Shown here piece after piece: positions 6,268 through 15,091 of a DNA stretch of 17,865 nt; position 1 is the stretch's first letter, and each line of letters starts with the position of its first letter. The translations under genes were made by a program, and so were the position numbers. The notes below the pieces were generated by a model that worked only from the letters and a program-made list of their open reading frames with translations, searched no databases and was not told the origin of the DNA. This DNA is from Caulobacter segnis (GTDB lineage Bacteria > Pseudomonadota > Alphaproteobacteria > Caulobacterales > Caulobacteraceae): NCBI RefSeq assembly GCF_003243465.1, contig NZ_QFQZ01000087.1, forward strand, positions 1 to 17,865. Direction: 5' to 3'.

Positions 6268-7212
6268 TCATCCCTCCGCCGGCGTCCGCACGGTGATCCC
6301 GCGCGCCCGCAGCTTGTCCAGCACGCCGTTCTCGGCGACCAGGGCGCGGAGCGGGAAATAGGCGACCGCGTGGCCAGGGGTCTTGAGAAGATCGGCCAGG
6401 GCCTGGACCTCGTCCTCGATCAGCTGGCGCTTCAGGTCGACGACGCCGGGCATCAGCAGCTCGCAGCGTTCGGCGCTGCGCGGTCCCGCCAGCGCGTCCT
6501 TGACCCGCCCCTTGGCCCAGGCGTCAGCGGCGGCCCGGATCGGCGCGGGCCCCGCCTCGGTCGCGTCCAGCGTCTCGGACAGGCAGGTCAGCCCCGCCGC
6601 CTCGCTGTGCTCGCGGACCAGGGTCTTCAGCATCGGCATGGCCTTGTGGACCGCCGCGGGACGCGACTTCACGCGCCGCTTGCGGGCCAGATCGCTGATG
6701 GTCCGGTCGGGTTCGGAGACCTTCAGCTGGGCCTCGCCGTTGGCCTTGTTGTTGAGCTGCAGGGCCACGAAGGCCGGCTTCCATTTCCGCCACGCGTCGG
6801 CGTTCTTGGGATCGACGGCGCTCCAGGCCCGCTGGGTGCGGGCGGCGAGCGCGGGGGAGCGGGCGATCCAATCGCCGTCGTCCTTCAACTGACCGCGCAG
6901 GCGCAGCATCGCCGGAATGTCGGTCAGGCCCGCCTGCCAGACCGGCGGCGTCAGCAACACCGACGCCCCGTCCAGCCGCCGCTCCAGCACCGACCGGTCC
7001 CAGGCCATCCCCTTGGGCAAGGCGCTCGGGACGCCCAGGACATAGATCGTGGTGTCGCCGTCCGAGACCCGCCACCAGGCCGGGCCCGGCAGCTTGGCGC
7101 TGACCACCAGGGCGTCGACGACATTGGCCTCGGGGTCTTCGATCGCCTGGGCCCTCGCCGCGCCTCCCGTCATCGCCGCGGCCAGCATCAGCCCCGCCAG
7201 GATCGTCCGCAT
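6268..7212 (-). CDS. TraB/GumN-like secreted protein, catalytic motifs lost (paralog 2)
   Basis: The 314-residue product starts with a Sec signal peptide (likely cut after ARA, about residue 21) and should be periplasmic. After LPGPAWWRVSDGDTTIYVLG it follows the layout of the TraB/GumN (Tiki-related) family: an early G-x-x-H site, a long helical middle, and a C-terminal block ending in GVLDKLRARGITV. Here the first site reads GVPS (60-63), the usual following glutamate is proline (LLTPP), and the second site usually written GAGHL reads FPLRAL (286-291). Both signature histidines are therefore missing. Cysteines C210 and C250 could form a disulfide; the neighbour has equivalents. GGAGGGG precedes the ATG by a few bases. 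It lies 58 bases downstream of its paralog, probably co-transcribed. Family assignment is by motif resemblance; no function is known. Confidence 0.7.
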   Translation of the reverse strand: MRTILAGLMLAAAMTGGAARAQAIEDPEANVVDALVVSAKLPGPAWWRVSDGDTTIYVLGVPSALPKGMAWDRSVLERRLDGASVLLTPPVWQAGLTDIPAMLRLRGQLKDDGDWIARSPALAARTQRAWSAVDPKNADAWRKWKPAFVALQLNNKANGEAQLKVSEPDRTISDLARKRRVKSRPAAVHKAMPMLKTLVREHSEAAGLTCLSETLDATEAGPAPIRAAADAWAKGRVKDALAGPRSAERCELLMPGVVDLKRQLIEDEVQALADLLKTPGHAVAYFPLRALVAENGVLDKLRARGITVRTPAEG

Positions 7213-7270
7213 CTCGTCCCCTCCGTGTTGCGGCTCAACCGTCGCGGGACCGTGTGGCCGAAGCTTGGCC

Positions 7271-8278
7271 TTATTCGGGCGCGGTTACGGTGAAGCCCTT
7301 GGCGCGCAGGCGGTCTAGCACCCCGCCCTCGGTCAGCAACGAGCGCAGCTCGATGACCGCCACCGCCTTGCCGGGCTTCTTCAGCGCCGAGGTGATGGCG
7401 GAGACCGCGTCGTCCTGGCCGTCCTTGAACTGGCGCGCGATCCAGGGCGTCGAGGCCAGGCAGCGCTGGAAGCCGCGATCGGCCGCGACGACCTCGCGCA
7501 CCTGCCCCTCGGCCCACTGCTCGGCGGTCTCGCGGACGCTGGCCAGGCCGTTCTCGGCCTGACGCAGGCCCGCGTCCAGGCACAGCTCCTGCAGCGGCTG
7601 GGGCGCCTCCGCCAACGACTTGACCATGCCGATCAGGTCGTAGTCGTCCAGTTTCTTGACCCGCGGCTGGACCTTGAGATCCTTGCTCTTGGCCAGGTCG
7701 CGAATACGGTCGGTGAGGTCGCCCACGTTGATCGAGACGCTGCCGTCACGGCTGTTGGCGATGACGAAACCCGCCAGCGCCGGCTTCATATCATCGTATT
7801 CGCTGAGCGGCTTGCCTCGCGCCTTCAGCTGCTTCTCCAGCCGCGCGCGCAGTTCGGGCGGCAGGGTCTCGCGCATCGGGGTGGCCATCATGAACTGCTT
7901 GCCCCGCCCTGGGATCAAGGCCAGCAGGCTGAGAATCCGGACCTCGGGCTCCTGGCCGATGATCAGCACGTTGGCGCCGTCCAGCCGTCTGCGGAGCACC
8001 GAGTCGTCGAAGTCCTGCTTTCGCGGCGTGAAGGCCGGTACGCCCATCACATAGACGGTGGTGTCGCCGTCCGAGACCTTCCACCAGGCAGGCCCCGGCA
8101 GGCGCGCATTGACGATCAGCTCCTCGACGAGGTTGGCCTGGCTGTCGACCGGCGTCAGGTCCACGGGCTTGGTCTGGTGGATCGAGACCTTGTTCCTACC
8201 TTGAACCTGGGCCAGGGCCGAGCCGCCCAGCAGCAGCGAAAGCGTCAGGCCGGCGGCGGCGATGCGGGGCAGGATCAA
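7271..8278 (-). CDS. TraB/GumN-like secreted protein, catalytic motifs lost (paralog 1)
   Basis: The 335-residue product has a signal peptide with a leucine-rich core, likely cut after ALA at residue 23. It shares with the next gene the blocks LPGPAWWKVSDGDTTVYV, RRRLDGANVL and GGVLDRLRAKGFTV, so the two arose by tandem duplication. The family's first G-x-x-H site reads GVPA (79-82), and the C-terminal GAGHL-type block reads IELRSL (309-314), so metal or catalytic histidines are absent here too. Two cysteines in the C-terminal half match those of the paralog. The start is TTG at 8278, supported by GAGGAA 8 bases upstream. It is divergent from mutL across a 97-base gap. It could be a periplasmic binding or scaffold protein; substrate and role are unknown. 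Confidence 0.7.
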   Translation of the reverse strand: MILPRIAAAGLTLSLLLGGSALAQVQGRNKVSIHQTKPVDLTPVDSQANLVEELIVNARLPGPAWWKVSDGDTTVYVMGVPAFTPRKQDFDDSVLRRRLDGANVLIIGQEPEVRILSLLALIPGRGKQFMMATPMRETLPPELRARLEKQLKARGKPLSEYDDMKPALAGFVIANSRDGSVSINVGDLTDRIRDLAKSKDLKVQPRVKKLDDYDLIGMVKSLAEAPQPLQELCLDAGLRQAENGLASVRETAEQWAEGQVREVVAADRGFQRCLASTPWIARQFKDGQDDAVSAITSALKKPGKAVAVIELRSLLTEGGVLDRLRAKGFTVTAPE

Positions 8279-8303
8279 GATGGCTGTTCCTCGAACGGCG
8301 GCG

Positions 8304-8318
8304 GAATCGCGCTAAATA
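8304..8318 (+). promoter_or_regulatory. Candidate mutL promoter with a CcrM (GANTC) site
   Basis: GCTAAATA (8311-8318) matches the -10 consensus GCTANAWC at 7 of 8 positions, and GAATC, a CcrM methylation site, lies 2 bases upstream (8304-8308). A -35 is poor (TCGAACG at 8291-8297). A GANTC between the -35 and -10 is the arrangement described for GcrA-responsive promoters in Caulobacter. The predicted leader before mutL is about 50 bases. Confidence 0.35.
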
Positions 8319-8375
8319 GATGTGTCCTCCTTGCTTGGCTGACGGGCCGTCGGCCGGTCAAATTAAGGAGTCGCA

Positions 8376-10334
8376 ATGGTGGCGCTCGCCGCTCGGCGCG
8401 CTCCCTCGAAAGTCCGCTTGATGCCCATCCGCCGCCTGCCGCCCGAGACCGTCAACCGCATCGCCGCCGGCGAGGTGGTCGAACGGCCGGCCAGCGCCAT
8501 CAAGGAGCTGGTCGACAACGCCATCGACGCCGGCGCCACGCGGATCGAGGTCGAGGCTCACGGCGGCGGCCTGACCCGCATCCTGGTGGCCGACGACGGC
8601 TGCGGTCTTTCCGCCGAGGAGCTGCCGGTCGCGATCGAGCGTCACGCGACCTCGAAGCTCGCGCCCGACGCCGACGGGCTGTGGGACCTCTTGCGCATCC
8701 ACACCATGGGCTTCCGGGGCGAGGCCTTGCCGTCGATCGGTTCGGTGGCGCGGCTGCAGATCAGCTCCCGCGCCAAGGGGCAGTCGGACGCCCACTCGAT
8801 CCTGGTCGAGGGCGGCCAGGTCGGCGACGTCGCCCCCGCCGCCTTCCCCGGCCCGCACGGGGCGCGGATCGAGGTGCGGGACCTGTTCTACGCCACGCCG
8901 GCGCGCCTCAAGTTCATGAAGTCCGAGCGCGCCGAGGCCCTGGCGATCACCGAGGAGATCAAACGCCAGGCCATGGCCAACGAGAGCGTCGGCTTCTCGC
9001 TGGACATCGACGGCCGCCGGGTGCTGCGCCTGCCGCCCGAGCATCCGGGGCCGCAAGGCCGCCTCGCCCGTTTGGCCGCCGTGCTGGGCCGCGAGTTCCA
9101 GGACAACGCGCTGGAGATCGACCAAGTCCGCGACGGCGTGCGCCTGTCGGGCTTCGCGGGCCTGCCGACCTACAACCGCGGCAACGCCGCCCACCAGTAT
9201 CTGTTCGTCAACGGCCGCCCCGTCCGCGACCGGCTGCTGCAAGGCGCCCTGCGCGCGGCCTATGCCGATTTCCTGGCGCGAGACCGCCATCCAACGGCGG
9301 CCTTGTACGTCACGCTCGATCCGACCGAGGTCGACGTCAACGTCCACCCGGCCAAGGCCGAGGTGCGCTTCCGCGACCCGGCCCTGGTGCGCGGCCTGAT
9401 CGTCGGCGCGCTGCGTCACGCCCTGGCCGGCGCCGGTCACCGCGCCTCGACCACCGTCGCCGCCCAGGCCCTGGACAGCATCCGCGCCCAGCAGAGCCCG
9501 TTCCCGGGCTACCAGCCGCAGTACCAACCGGGTCCGTCGGCGGCGGGCTTCTCGGCCTGGCGCGAGGGCGGCTGGACGCCGCCGACCCAGCGACCGATGG
9601 ATTTGCCCGGGCTTTCGGAAGTCTCGGCGAGGGTTGAGCCCGCCTATGGCGGCGAGCTGGCCGAGGTGGTGCGCGAGGCCTATGGACGCGTCGCCTTCGA
9701 AAACCATCCGACCACGGACTATCAGGCCGCAGGCGCGCCGTTCGACCCCATCGACTACCCGCTGGGCGCTGCGCGGGCCCAGGTTCACGAGACCTACATC
9801 GTCTCCCAGACCCGCGACGGCATGGTCATCGTCGACCAGCACGCCGCCCACGAGCGTCTCGTTTATGAGCGGATGAAGGGCGAGATGGCGGCCGGCGGCG
9901 TCGCCCGCCAGACCCTGCTGCTGCCGGAGGTCGTGGACCTCGATCCGGCCGAGGCCGAGCGCGTGGTCGCCCGCGCCGAGGAGCTGGCCAGCCTGGGCCT
10001 TGTCATCGAAAGCTTCGGCCCTGGCGCCGTGCTGGTGCGCGAGACGCCGGCCCTGCTCGGCAAGACCGACGCGGCCGGCCTGGTGCGCGACATCGCCGAC
10101 GACCTGGCCGAGAACGGCGCGGCCCTGGCGCTGAAGGAGCGGCTGGAAGAGGTCTGCTCGACCATGGCCTGCCACGGCAGCGTCCGCGCCGGCCGCCGCC
10201 TGAACGGCGCTGAAATGAACGCCCTGCTGCGCGAGATGGAGGCCACGCCCCACTCGGGCCAGTGCAACCACGGCCGCCCGACCTATGTGGAACTGAAGCT
10301 GGCCGATATCGAGAAGCTGTTCGGGCGGCGGTAG
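8376..10334 (+). CDS. mutL: DNA mismatch repair protein MutL
   Basis: MutL is the ATPase that links MutS mismatch recognition to strand cutting and excision. The 652-residue product has the GHKL ATPase motifs NRIAAGEVVERPASAIKE, DDGCGL, HATSKL and GFRGEALPSIGSV in its N-terminal third. A proline/glutamine-rich linker spans about 370-425, and a C-terminal dimerisation domain follows. That domain carries the endonuclease motif DQHAAHERLVYE (487-498) and CNHGRP from C630, so this MutL should nick DNA itself, as in bacteria without MutH. Two starts are possible. ATG 8376 has AAGGAG 5 bases upstream and adds 15 residues. ATG 8421 (MPIRRLPPETV) is the family's usual N-terminus, giving 637 residues, but has no clear ribosome binding site. 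Its stop is 3 bases from the end of the convergent gene. Confidence 0.97.
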   Translation: MVALAARRAPSKVRLMPIRRLPPETVNRIAAGEVVERPASAIKELVDNAIDAGATRIEVEAHGGGLTRILVADDGCGLSAEELPVAIERHATSKLAPDADGLWDLLRIHTMGFRGEALPSIGSVARLQISSRAKGQSDAHSILVEGGQVGDVAPAAFPGPHGARIEVRDLFYATPARLKFMKSERAEALAITEEIKRQAMANESVGFSLDIDGRRVLRLPPEHPGPQGRLARLAAVLGREFQDNALEIDQVRDGVRLSGFAGLPTYNRGNAAHQYLFVNGRPVRDRLLQGALRAAYADFLARDRHPTAALYVTLDPTEVDVNVHPAKAEVRFRDPALVRGLIVGALRHALAGAGHRASTTVAAQALDSIRAQQSPFPGYQPQYQPGPSAAGFSAWREGGWTPPTQRPMDLPGLSEVSARVEPAYGGELAEVVREAYGRVAFENHPTTDYQAAGAPFDPIDYPLGAARAQVHETYIVSQTRDGMVIVDQHAAHERLVYERMKGEMAAGGVARQTLLLPEVVDLDPAEAERVVARAEELASLGLVIESFGPGAVLVRETPALLGKTDAAGLVRDIADDLAENGAALALKERLEEVCSTMACHGSVRAGRRLNGAEMNALLREMEATPHSGQCNHGRPTYVELKLADIEKLFGRR

Positions 10335-10337
10335 GCC

Positions 10338-11546
10338 TCAGCCCAAGGCGATCGGGGCGCCCTCGGCGGCGGCGAGGGGCTTGTCGAGCAGGGTGGTGAT
10401 CGCCGGGCCCTGGACGCGGGCTATGCCCCCGGCCCGGCAGGCCTCGAGCTCGGCGCGGGTGGCGACGCCGGCCACGCCCTGAAGCACGCCCTTGCCGTCA
10501 TAGACGGTCTTGCGCTCGGCGAACCTCTGGATCGTGCTCATCCGGTCGAACTCGGTCTCGCCGGTCAGCGACAGGGTGACGCTGTCGATCAGCTCCGGCG
10601 GCAGGCCGTGGATCGGGAAGGTTGGGTCGTCGACCCGCAGGTCCATGAACGCGAAGCTGCCCTTCAGGAAGGCGCGCATCTGTTGCAGCATGCCCAGCGA
10701 GGCCTCGCGCGGCGTGCCGTAGATGGTGGCGACCAGGCGCGGCTGCTGATCGAGCGGATAGCGCGACAGGCGGCTCTTGTAGGCGTCTTGCGCCGAGGGC
10801 GTCGTCAGGTTCCAGAAGCCGAACGGCACCAGGATCTGGCCGAACGGCGAGGCCTTCAGCGCGACCTGGGCGTCGGTCAGGCAGACGAGGTCGCGCTTGA
10901 GGAGCTTGTCGTCGTCTTCGGGCGGCGGCTGCAGCAGGTCGGCGCGCATGCCGATCAGCGAGGCGGCGAAGGCGTCGGCGCCAAGGTCGTAGACGCCCCA
11001 CCACGCGGTCTGGGCCGGCGGCGGCGGGGGCGGCGCGGCCTTGGCCGGAACGGGGGCCTTGGCCGGCTTGGCCGACTTGTCCGCCAGCGGAATCTCCACC
11101 GCCTGGCCCTTGGCCTCGGCCGGCGTGCTGGGCACCGCCTCGACCGCCTCGGCGGTGATCACGTGGACGCGGCCGGCCTCGCCGGCATAGCCCTTGCCGG
11201 CGACGAGGCCGGCCAGATCCTGCTGGGACAGGCTGGCGAACTTCAGGACGGCGGTCTCATCGCCCTCGAAGGTCATCAGGCAGACCTGGCCGCCCTTCTT
11301 GCCGGGAAACAGCACCTGCTCCAGCTCGGCGGCCAGGCCCTGCATCTCGCTGGGATCGAGCTCGGTCACCCGGTTGTCAGCCAGCACGAAGGCCAGCGGC
11401 GCCACCGCGCCGCACTTGCGCGGCGCGCGCCAGCGCGACTTGAGGAAGGCGTCGGCCACGGCTTGGGCCTTCGACTTGGGCACCTCGCCCGGGAGGCTCT
11501 CCTCGCCGGCGTTGAACAGGATGCGGAGGCAGGCGATAGCCGTCAT
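10338..11546 (-). CDS. Uncharacterised protein, degenerate EAL-like (paralog A)
   Basis: I do not recognise a named family for this 402-residue protein. It has an N-terminal domain (about 1-125, starting MTAIACLRI and holding VCLMTFEGDETAVLKF), a low-complexity Ala/Lys/Pro linker (about 150-182, including PPPPPP), and a C-terminal domain from WWGVYDLG. The C-terminal domain follows the order of an EAL phosphodiesterase fold: an opening YDL strand, a helical middle, LVATIYGTPRE where EAL proteins have the second glutamate strand, FMDLRVDD, and a closing AGGIARVQGP that resembles the terminal (G-x-x-x-x-QG) segment of EAL domains. The metal ligands (E of EAL, N, DDFG) are not seen, so it should not cut cyclic-di-GMP. 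No signal peptide or membrane segment is evident. The next upstream gene is a paralog. The EAL link is an inference. Confidence 0.5.
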   Translation of the reverse strand: MTAIACLRILFNAGEESLPGEVPKSKAQAVADAFLKSRWRAPRKCGAVAPLAFVLADNRVTELDPSEMQGLAAELEQVLFPGKKGGQVCLMTFEGDETAVLKFASLSQQDLAGLVAGKGYAGEAGRVHVITAEAVEAVPSTPAEAKGQAVEIPLADKSAKPAKAPVPAKAAPPPPPPAQTAWWGVYDLGADAFAASLIGMRADLLQPPPEDDDKLLKRDLVCLTDAQVALKASPFGQILVPFGFWNLTTPSAQDAYKSRLSRYPLDQQPRLVATIYGTPREASLGMLQQMRAFLKGSFAFMDLRVDDPTFPIHGLPPELIDSVTLSLTGETEFDRMSTIQRFAERKTVYDGKGVLQGVAGVATRAELEACRAGGIARVQGPAITTLLDKPLAAAEGAPIALG

Positions 11547-11617
11547 GATTGCAACATTAGGTAGGAGTCCTCGCCAATTCGTTGAGGAGTCCAGCGGAAG
11601 GCGGGCGGCCGCGCCTC

Positions 11618-12778
11618 TTACACGGCCAACGGAAGCTCATCGATCGCCGCCTCTTGCTCGGCGATCGGCGCGGCGAACAAGCCGCAGATAAACGGTCCGG
11701 CGACGGTGGTGGCGCCCATCCGCCGCGCCAGCTCCAGCTCGCGCGCATTGCGCACGCCGGAGAGACCCTGGCGCATGCGACGCCCAGCATAAACCTTACG
11801 ATCCGTCAGAAAGCGATGGACCTTCAGCAGGCGCGACTTTTCGTCCTCGCCCTCCAGCTGAAGGATGACACCCTGCGCCAGGCCTTCGGGCACGGTCTGG
11901 CAGTAGAAGCCGGGGTCGGTCACGCGAAGGTCGACCCGGGCGAAGTGGGGCGCGACCTCGCGCAGCGGCGCGATCGCCGAGAACGGCAGGTCGCGGGGGA
12001 CCTCGTAGACCACGGCCGCCATCCGCTCGCGCACGTGCGGCGCCAGAGCCGTCAGCCGGGCCAGATAGGCCTCGCGGCTTCCCGCGCGCACCACGCTCCA
12101 CATCCGCACACCGACCCAGGCCTTGAGCGCGGGGTCGGCCTCCAGCGCCGTGACGGCGCGATCGAAGGCCAGCAGGTCGTGCTCGGCGAAGGTGGCGTCG
12201 TCCTGCGGCTCCGGCGCGCCCGCCTTGCGGACGACCATGATCTCGGAGCTCTCGAATTTCTGGCTTCCCAGGTTGTAGACGCCGCGCCAGCCCAGGTGGA
12301 TCGGCGCGGGCGCCTCGGCCTTGGGCTTGGCCGCGACGACCCGCGGGGTCGAGCCCCAGGGCGCCAGCTCGGCGACGCCGTCCTGGCGGATCAGGCGCGT
12401 ACGGCCTTCCGGCGGCGGCGGCTTGCCCCCGCGCATGGCCAGCAATTCGTCTTCAGTCAGGGTCGAGAACTGGAGAACCTTCTCCTCCTCGCCCTCGAAG
12501 GTCAGCATGCACAGGTCGTCGCGCCCCTGGGTGCCGAACAGCCGCAGCTGCAGGTCCTGGGCCATCCGGCGCAGTTCCTCGCCGTCCAGGAACTGGGCGT
12601 GCGGATCGACCAGCACATAGGCGCCGGGCGCCACGCGGCCATACCGGCGCGGCGCGGGCCAGTGGGCCTCGATATAGGCCGAGGCGGTCTTGTCGATCTT
12701 GGCCGGAGTCACGCCCTCGACGGCCGTCTCGCGCGCGCCGTGCTCAATGCAGATTCGAAGACAAGCCATCCCGCCCAT
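11618..12778 (-). CDS. Uncharacterised protein, degenerate EAL-like (paralog B)
   Basis: This 386-residue protein aligns along its length with the gene 71 bases downstream. Shared landmarks are ACLRI at the N-terminus, RVAP, LCMLTFEGEEEKVLQF, GWRGVYNLG, and VDLRVTDPGF. The linker between domains is shorter (about 120-165). The C-terminal end, NARELELARRMGATTVAGP, reads like the closing helix-strand of EAL domains, where a glutamate-rich helix leads to an LG-x-x-x-x-QG segment. A glutamate is kept at ESSEIMVVR and at VVYEVPRD, but the asparagine and DDFG metal ligands are not visible. A pseudo-EAL that binds but does not cleave a nucleotide, or binds only protein, is possible. ATG 12778 lacks a clear ribosome binding site; Met4 at 12769 is an alternative. 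No function is claimed. Confidence 0.5.
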   Translation of the reverse strand: MGGMACLRICIEHGARETAVEGVTPAKIDKTASAYIEAHWPAPRRYGRVAPGAYVLVDPHAQFLDGEELRRMAQDLQLRLFGTQGRDDLCMLTFEGEEEKVLQFSTLTEDELLAMRGGKPPPPEGRTRLIRQDGVAELAPWGSTPRVVAAKPKAEAPAPIHLGWRGVYNLGSQKFESSEIMVVRKAGAPEPQDDATFAEHDLLAFDRAVTALEADPALKAWVGVRMWSVVRAGSREAYLARLTALAPHVRERMAAVVYEVPRDLPFSAIAPLREVAPHFARVDLRVTDPGFYCQTVPEGLAQGVILQLEGEDEKSRLLKVHRFLTDRKVYAGRRMRQGLSGVRNARELELARRMGATTVAGPFICGLFAAPIAEQEAAIDELPLAV

Positions 12779-12850
12779 GCGCGGGATTGGAGGGGCCTAA
12801 TGTTGAGAAATGCTTGTCAGGGTTAAGGGCGCGACATCTCGCCACGGACC

Positions 12851-13444
12851 TCAGACGAAGGTCTCGGACAACCGGAAATCCAGGCGCTGGCGCACGCCCG
12901 GCCAGTCGTAATCGGTGATCGAGAAGATCGCGGTGTCGCGGACATAGCCGGTCCAGGTGATCTTGTGGTTGCGCAGCACGCCTTCCTTGGTGGCGCCCAG
13001 CTTCTGGATCGCGGCCTGGCTGCGGGCGTTGCGCACGTCGGTGACCAGCTCGACCCGGATGGCGCCGCAGTTGAAGGCGTGGCCCAGCATCAGCCGCTTG
13101 CTCTCGGGATTGATCGGCCCGGACCGCGCGTCGGGATTGAGGAAGGTCGCGCCGATCTCCAGCCCGCAATGGACGCGGCGGATGTTCAGGAAGCTGGAGG
13201 TGCCGACCACCTTGCCGTCCGACAGGCGGCGGATCGCGAAGCCGATGCGCTCGGCGCGGTCGGTCTCGCCCTGCAGCGCGCCCCAGAAGTCGTCGAAGCC
13301 TTCGCCGCAGCCATTGACCGACATGATCTCCCAGCTCTCGGGATCGCAGTCGATGGCGGCCTTCAGCTCGTCGCGGTGATCGACGGTGACGGGTTCGAGC
13401 CGGACGTGGCGGCCCTCGAGGATGTCGGCGGTCAGGTTCAGCAT
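12851..13444 (-). CDS. GNAT-family N-acetyltransferase (RimJ/RimL-like)
   Basis: The 197-residue product begins MLNLTADILEGRHVRLEPV, a typical opening for the RimJ/RimL branch of GNAT acetyltransferases. These use acetyl-CoA to acetylate protein N-termini, amino acids or small molecules. The core has GFAIRRLSDGKVVGTSSFL, then VELVTDVRNARSQAAIQKLGA, the RN-x-x-S-x-x-A-I-x-K-L-G signature of the acetyl-CoA-binding half, then EGVLRNHKITWTGYVRDTAIFSI. A GTG at 13477 would add 11 residues. I prefer ATG 13444 because it gives the normal family start; neither has a good ribosome binding site. The frame lies upstream of and on the same strand as the two degenerate EAL-like genes (72-base gap) and could be co-transcribed. 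The substrate is unknown. Confidence 0.85.
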   Translation of the reverse strand: MLNLTADILEGRHVRLEPVTVDHRDELKAAIDCDPESWEIMSVNGCGEGFDDFWGALQGETDRAERIGFAIRRLSDGKVVGTSSFLNIRRVHCGLEIGATFLNPDARSGPINPESKRLMLGHAFNCGAIRVELVTDVRNARSQAAIQKLGATKEGVLRNHKITWTGYVRDTAIFSITDYDWPGVRQRLDFRLSETFV

Positions 13445-13523
13445 GGCCTCGTTGTCCGACAGGCGCGGGCCGAACACAAGACGCCGGCCGGCGCCTTAAG
13501 CGATCGGACGCCGACCTGCCCGC

Positions 13524-13552
13524 TTGCCGGGCGCGGAATGGCGGTCTACAAA
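13524..13552 (+). promoter_or_regulatory. Candidate promoter of the acyl-CoA dehydrogenase gene
   Basis: TTGCCGG (13524-13530) matches TTGACGS at 6 of 7 positions. TCTACAAA (13545-13552), 14 bases downstream, fits GCTANAWC moderately. The predicted start, near 13559, falls inside the palindrome at 13557-13572, a good position for a repressor. Pattern matching only. Confidence 0.45.
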
Positions 13553-13556
13553 TGCT

Positions 13557-13572
13557 TCAAACAAGTGTTTGA
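13557..13572 (+). promoter_or_regulatory. Palindromic operator, TetR/PsrA-like
   Basis: TCAAACA-AG-TGTTTGA is a perfect 7-bp palindrome with a 2-base centre. It contains CAAAC-N4-GTTTG, the type of site bound by PsrA/FadR-like TetR repressors that sense acyl-CoA or fatty acids. It lies 28 bases upstream of an acyl-CoA dehydrogenase start and over the predicted transcription start. No TetR gene is in the window, so the repressor would be encoded elsewhere. Confidence 0.55.
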
Positions 13573-13600
13573 GACACGCCGAGCGGGCAGAGGGAACGCC

Positions 13601-14905
<1,305 letters not shown>

Positions 14906-14910
14906 TCTCC

Positions 14911-15029
14911 CCCTTCCCCCTCGATGGGGGAAGGGTCGGGGATGGGGGTGATCTGCTGAACTGACGGCCTCGCGCTGCATCAGCCATCGTGATCACCCCC
15001 ACCCTACCCTCCCCCATCAAGGGGGAGGG
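14911..15029. repeat. Nested palindromic intergenic repeat (copy 3)
   Basis: Two outer hairpins, CCCTTCCCCC/GGGGGAAGGG (14911-14935) and CCCTCCCCC/GGGGGAGGG (15007-15029), flank a middle. A perfect 10-base inverted pair, GGGGGTGATC (14944-14953) and GATCACCCCC (14991-15000), joins the halves. The two outer hairpins are also imperfect inverted copies of each other. It fills most of the gap between the acyl-CoA dehydrogenase and alkyltransferase genes, with no U-run. Same design as the repeats at 4763 and 6151. Confidence 0.8.
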
Positions 15030-15091
15030 AGCGCTGCTGTCACCGCAAAATCCGGGCGGACAGGCTCGGGCCGTCGGGCGATCATCGCCTC

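Noticed and set aside
8320..8350. AAGGAGG on the minus strand upstream of the TraB/GumN-like gene as an earlier start
   Set aside because: The codon at the right distance is ATC and out of frame with the gene; TTG 8278 has its own GAGGAA.
8358..10271. 637-codon open frame on the minus strand opposite mutL
   Set aside because: It mirrors mutL over its full length, starts inside it, and has shadow-like composition.
11551..12805. Inverted 9-base copies (AACATTAGG near 11551, CCTAATGTT near 12797) flanking paralog B
   Set aside because: Nine bases is short enough to occur by chance, and there are no target-site duplications or transposase; not called a mobile element.
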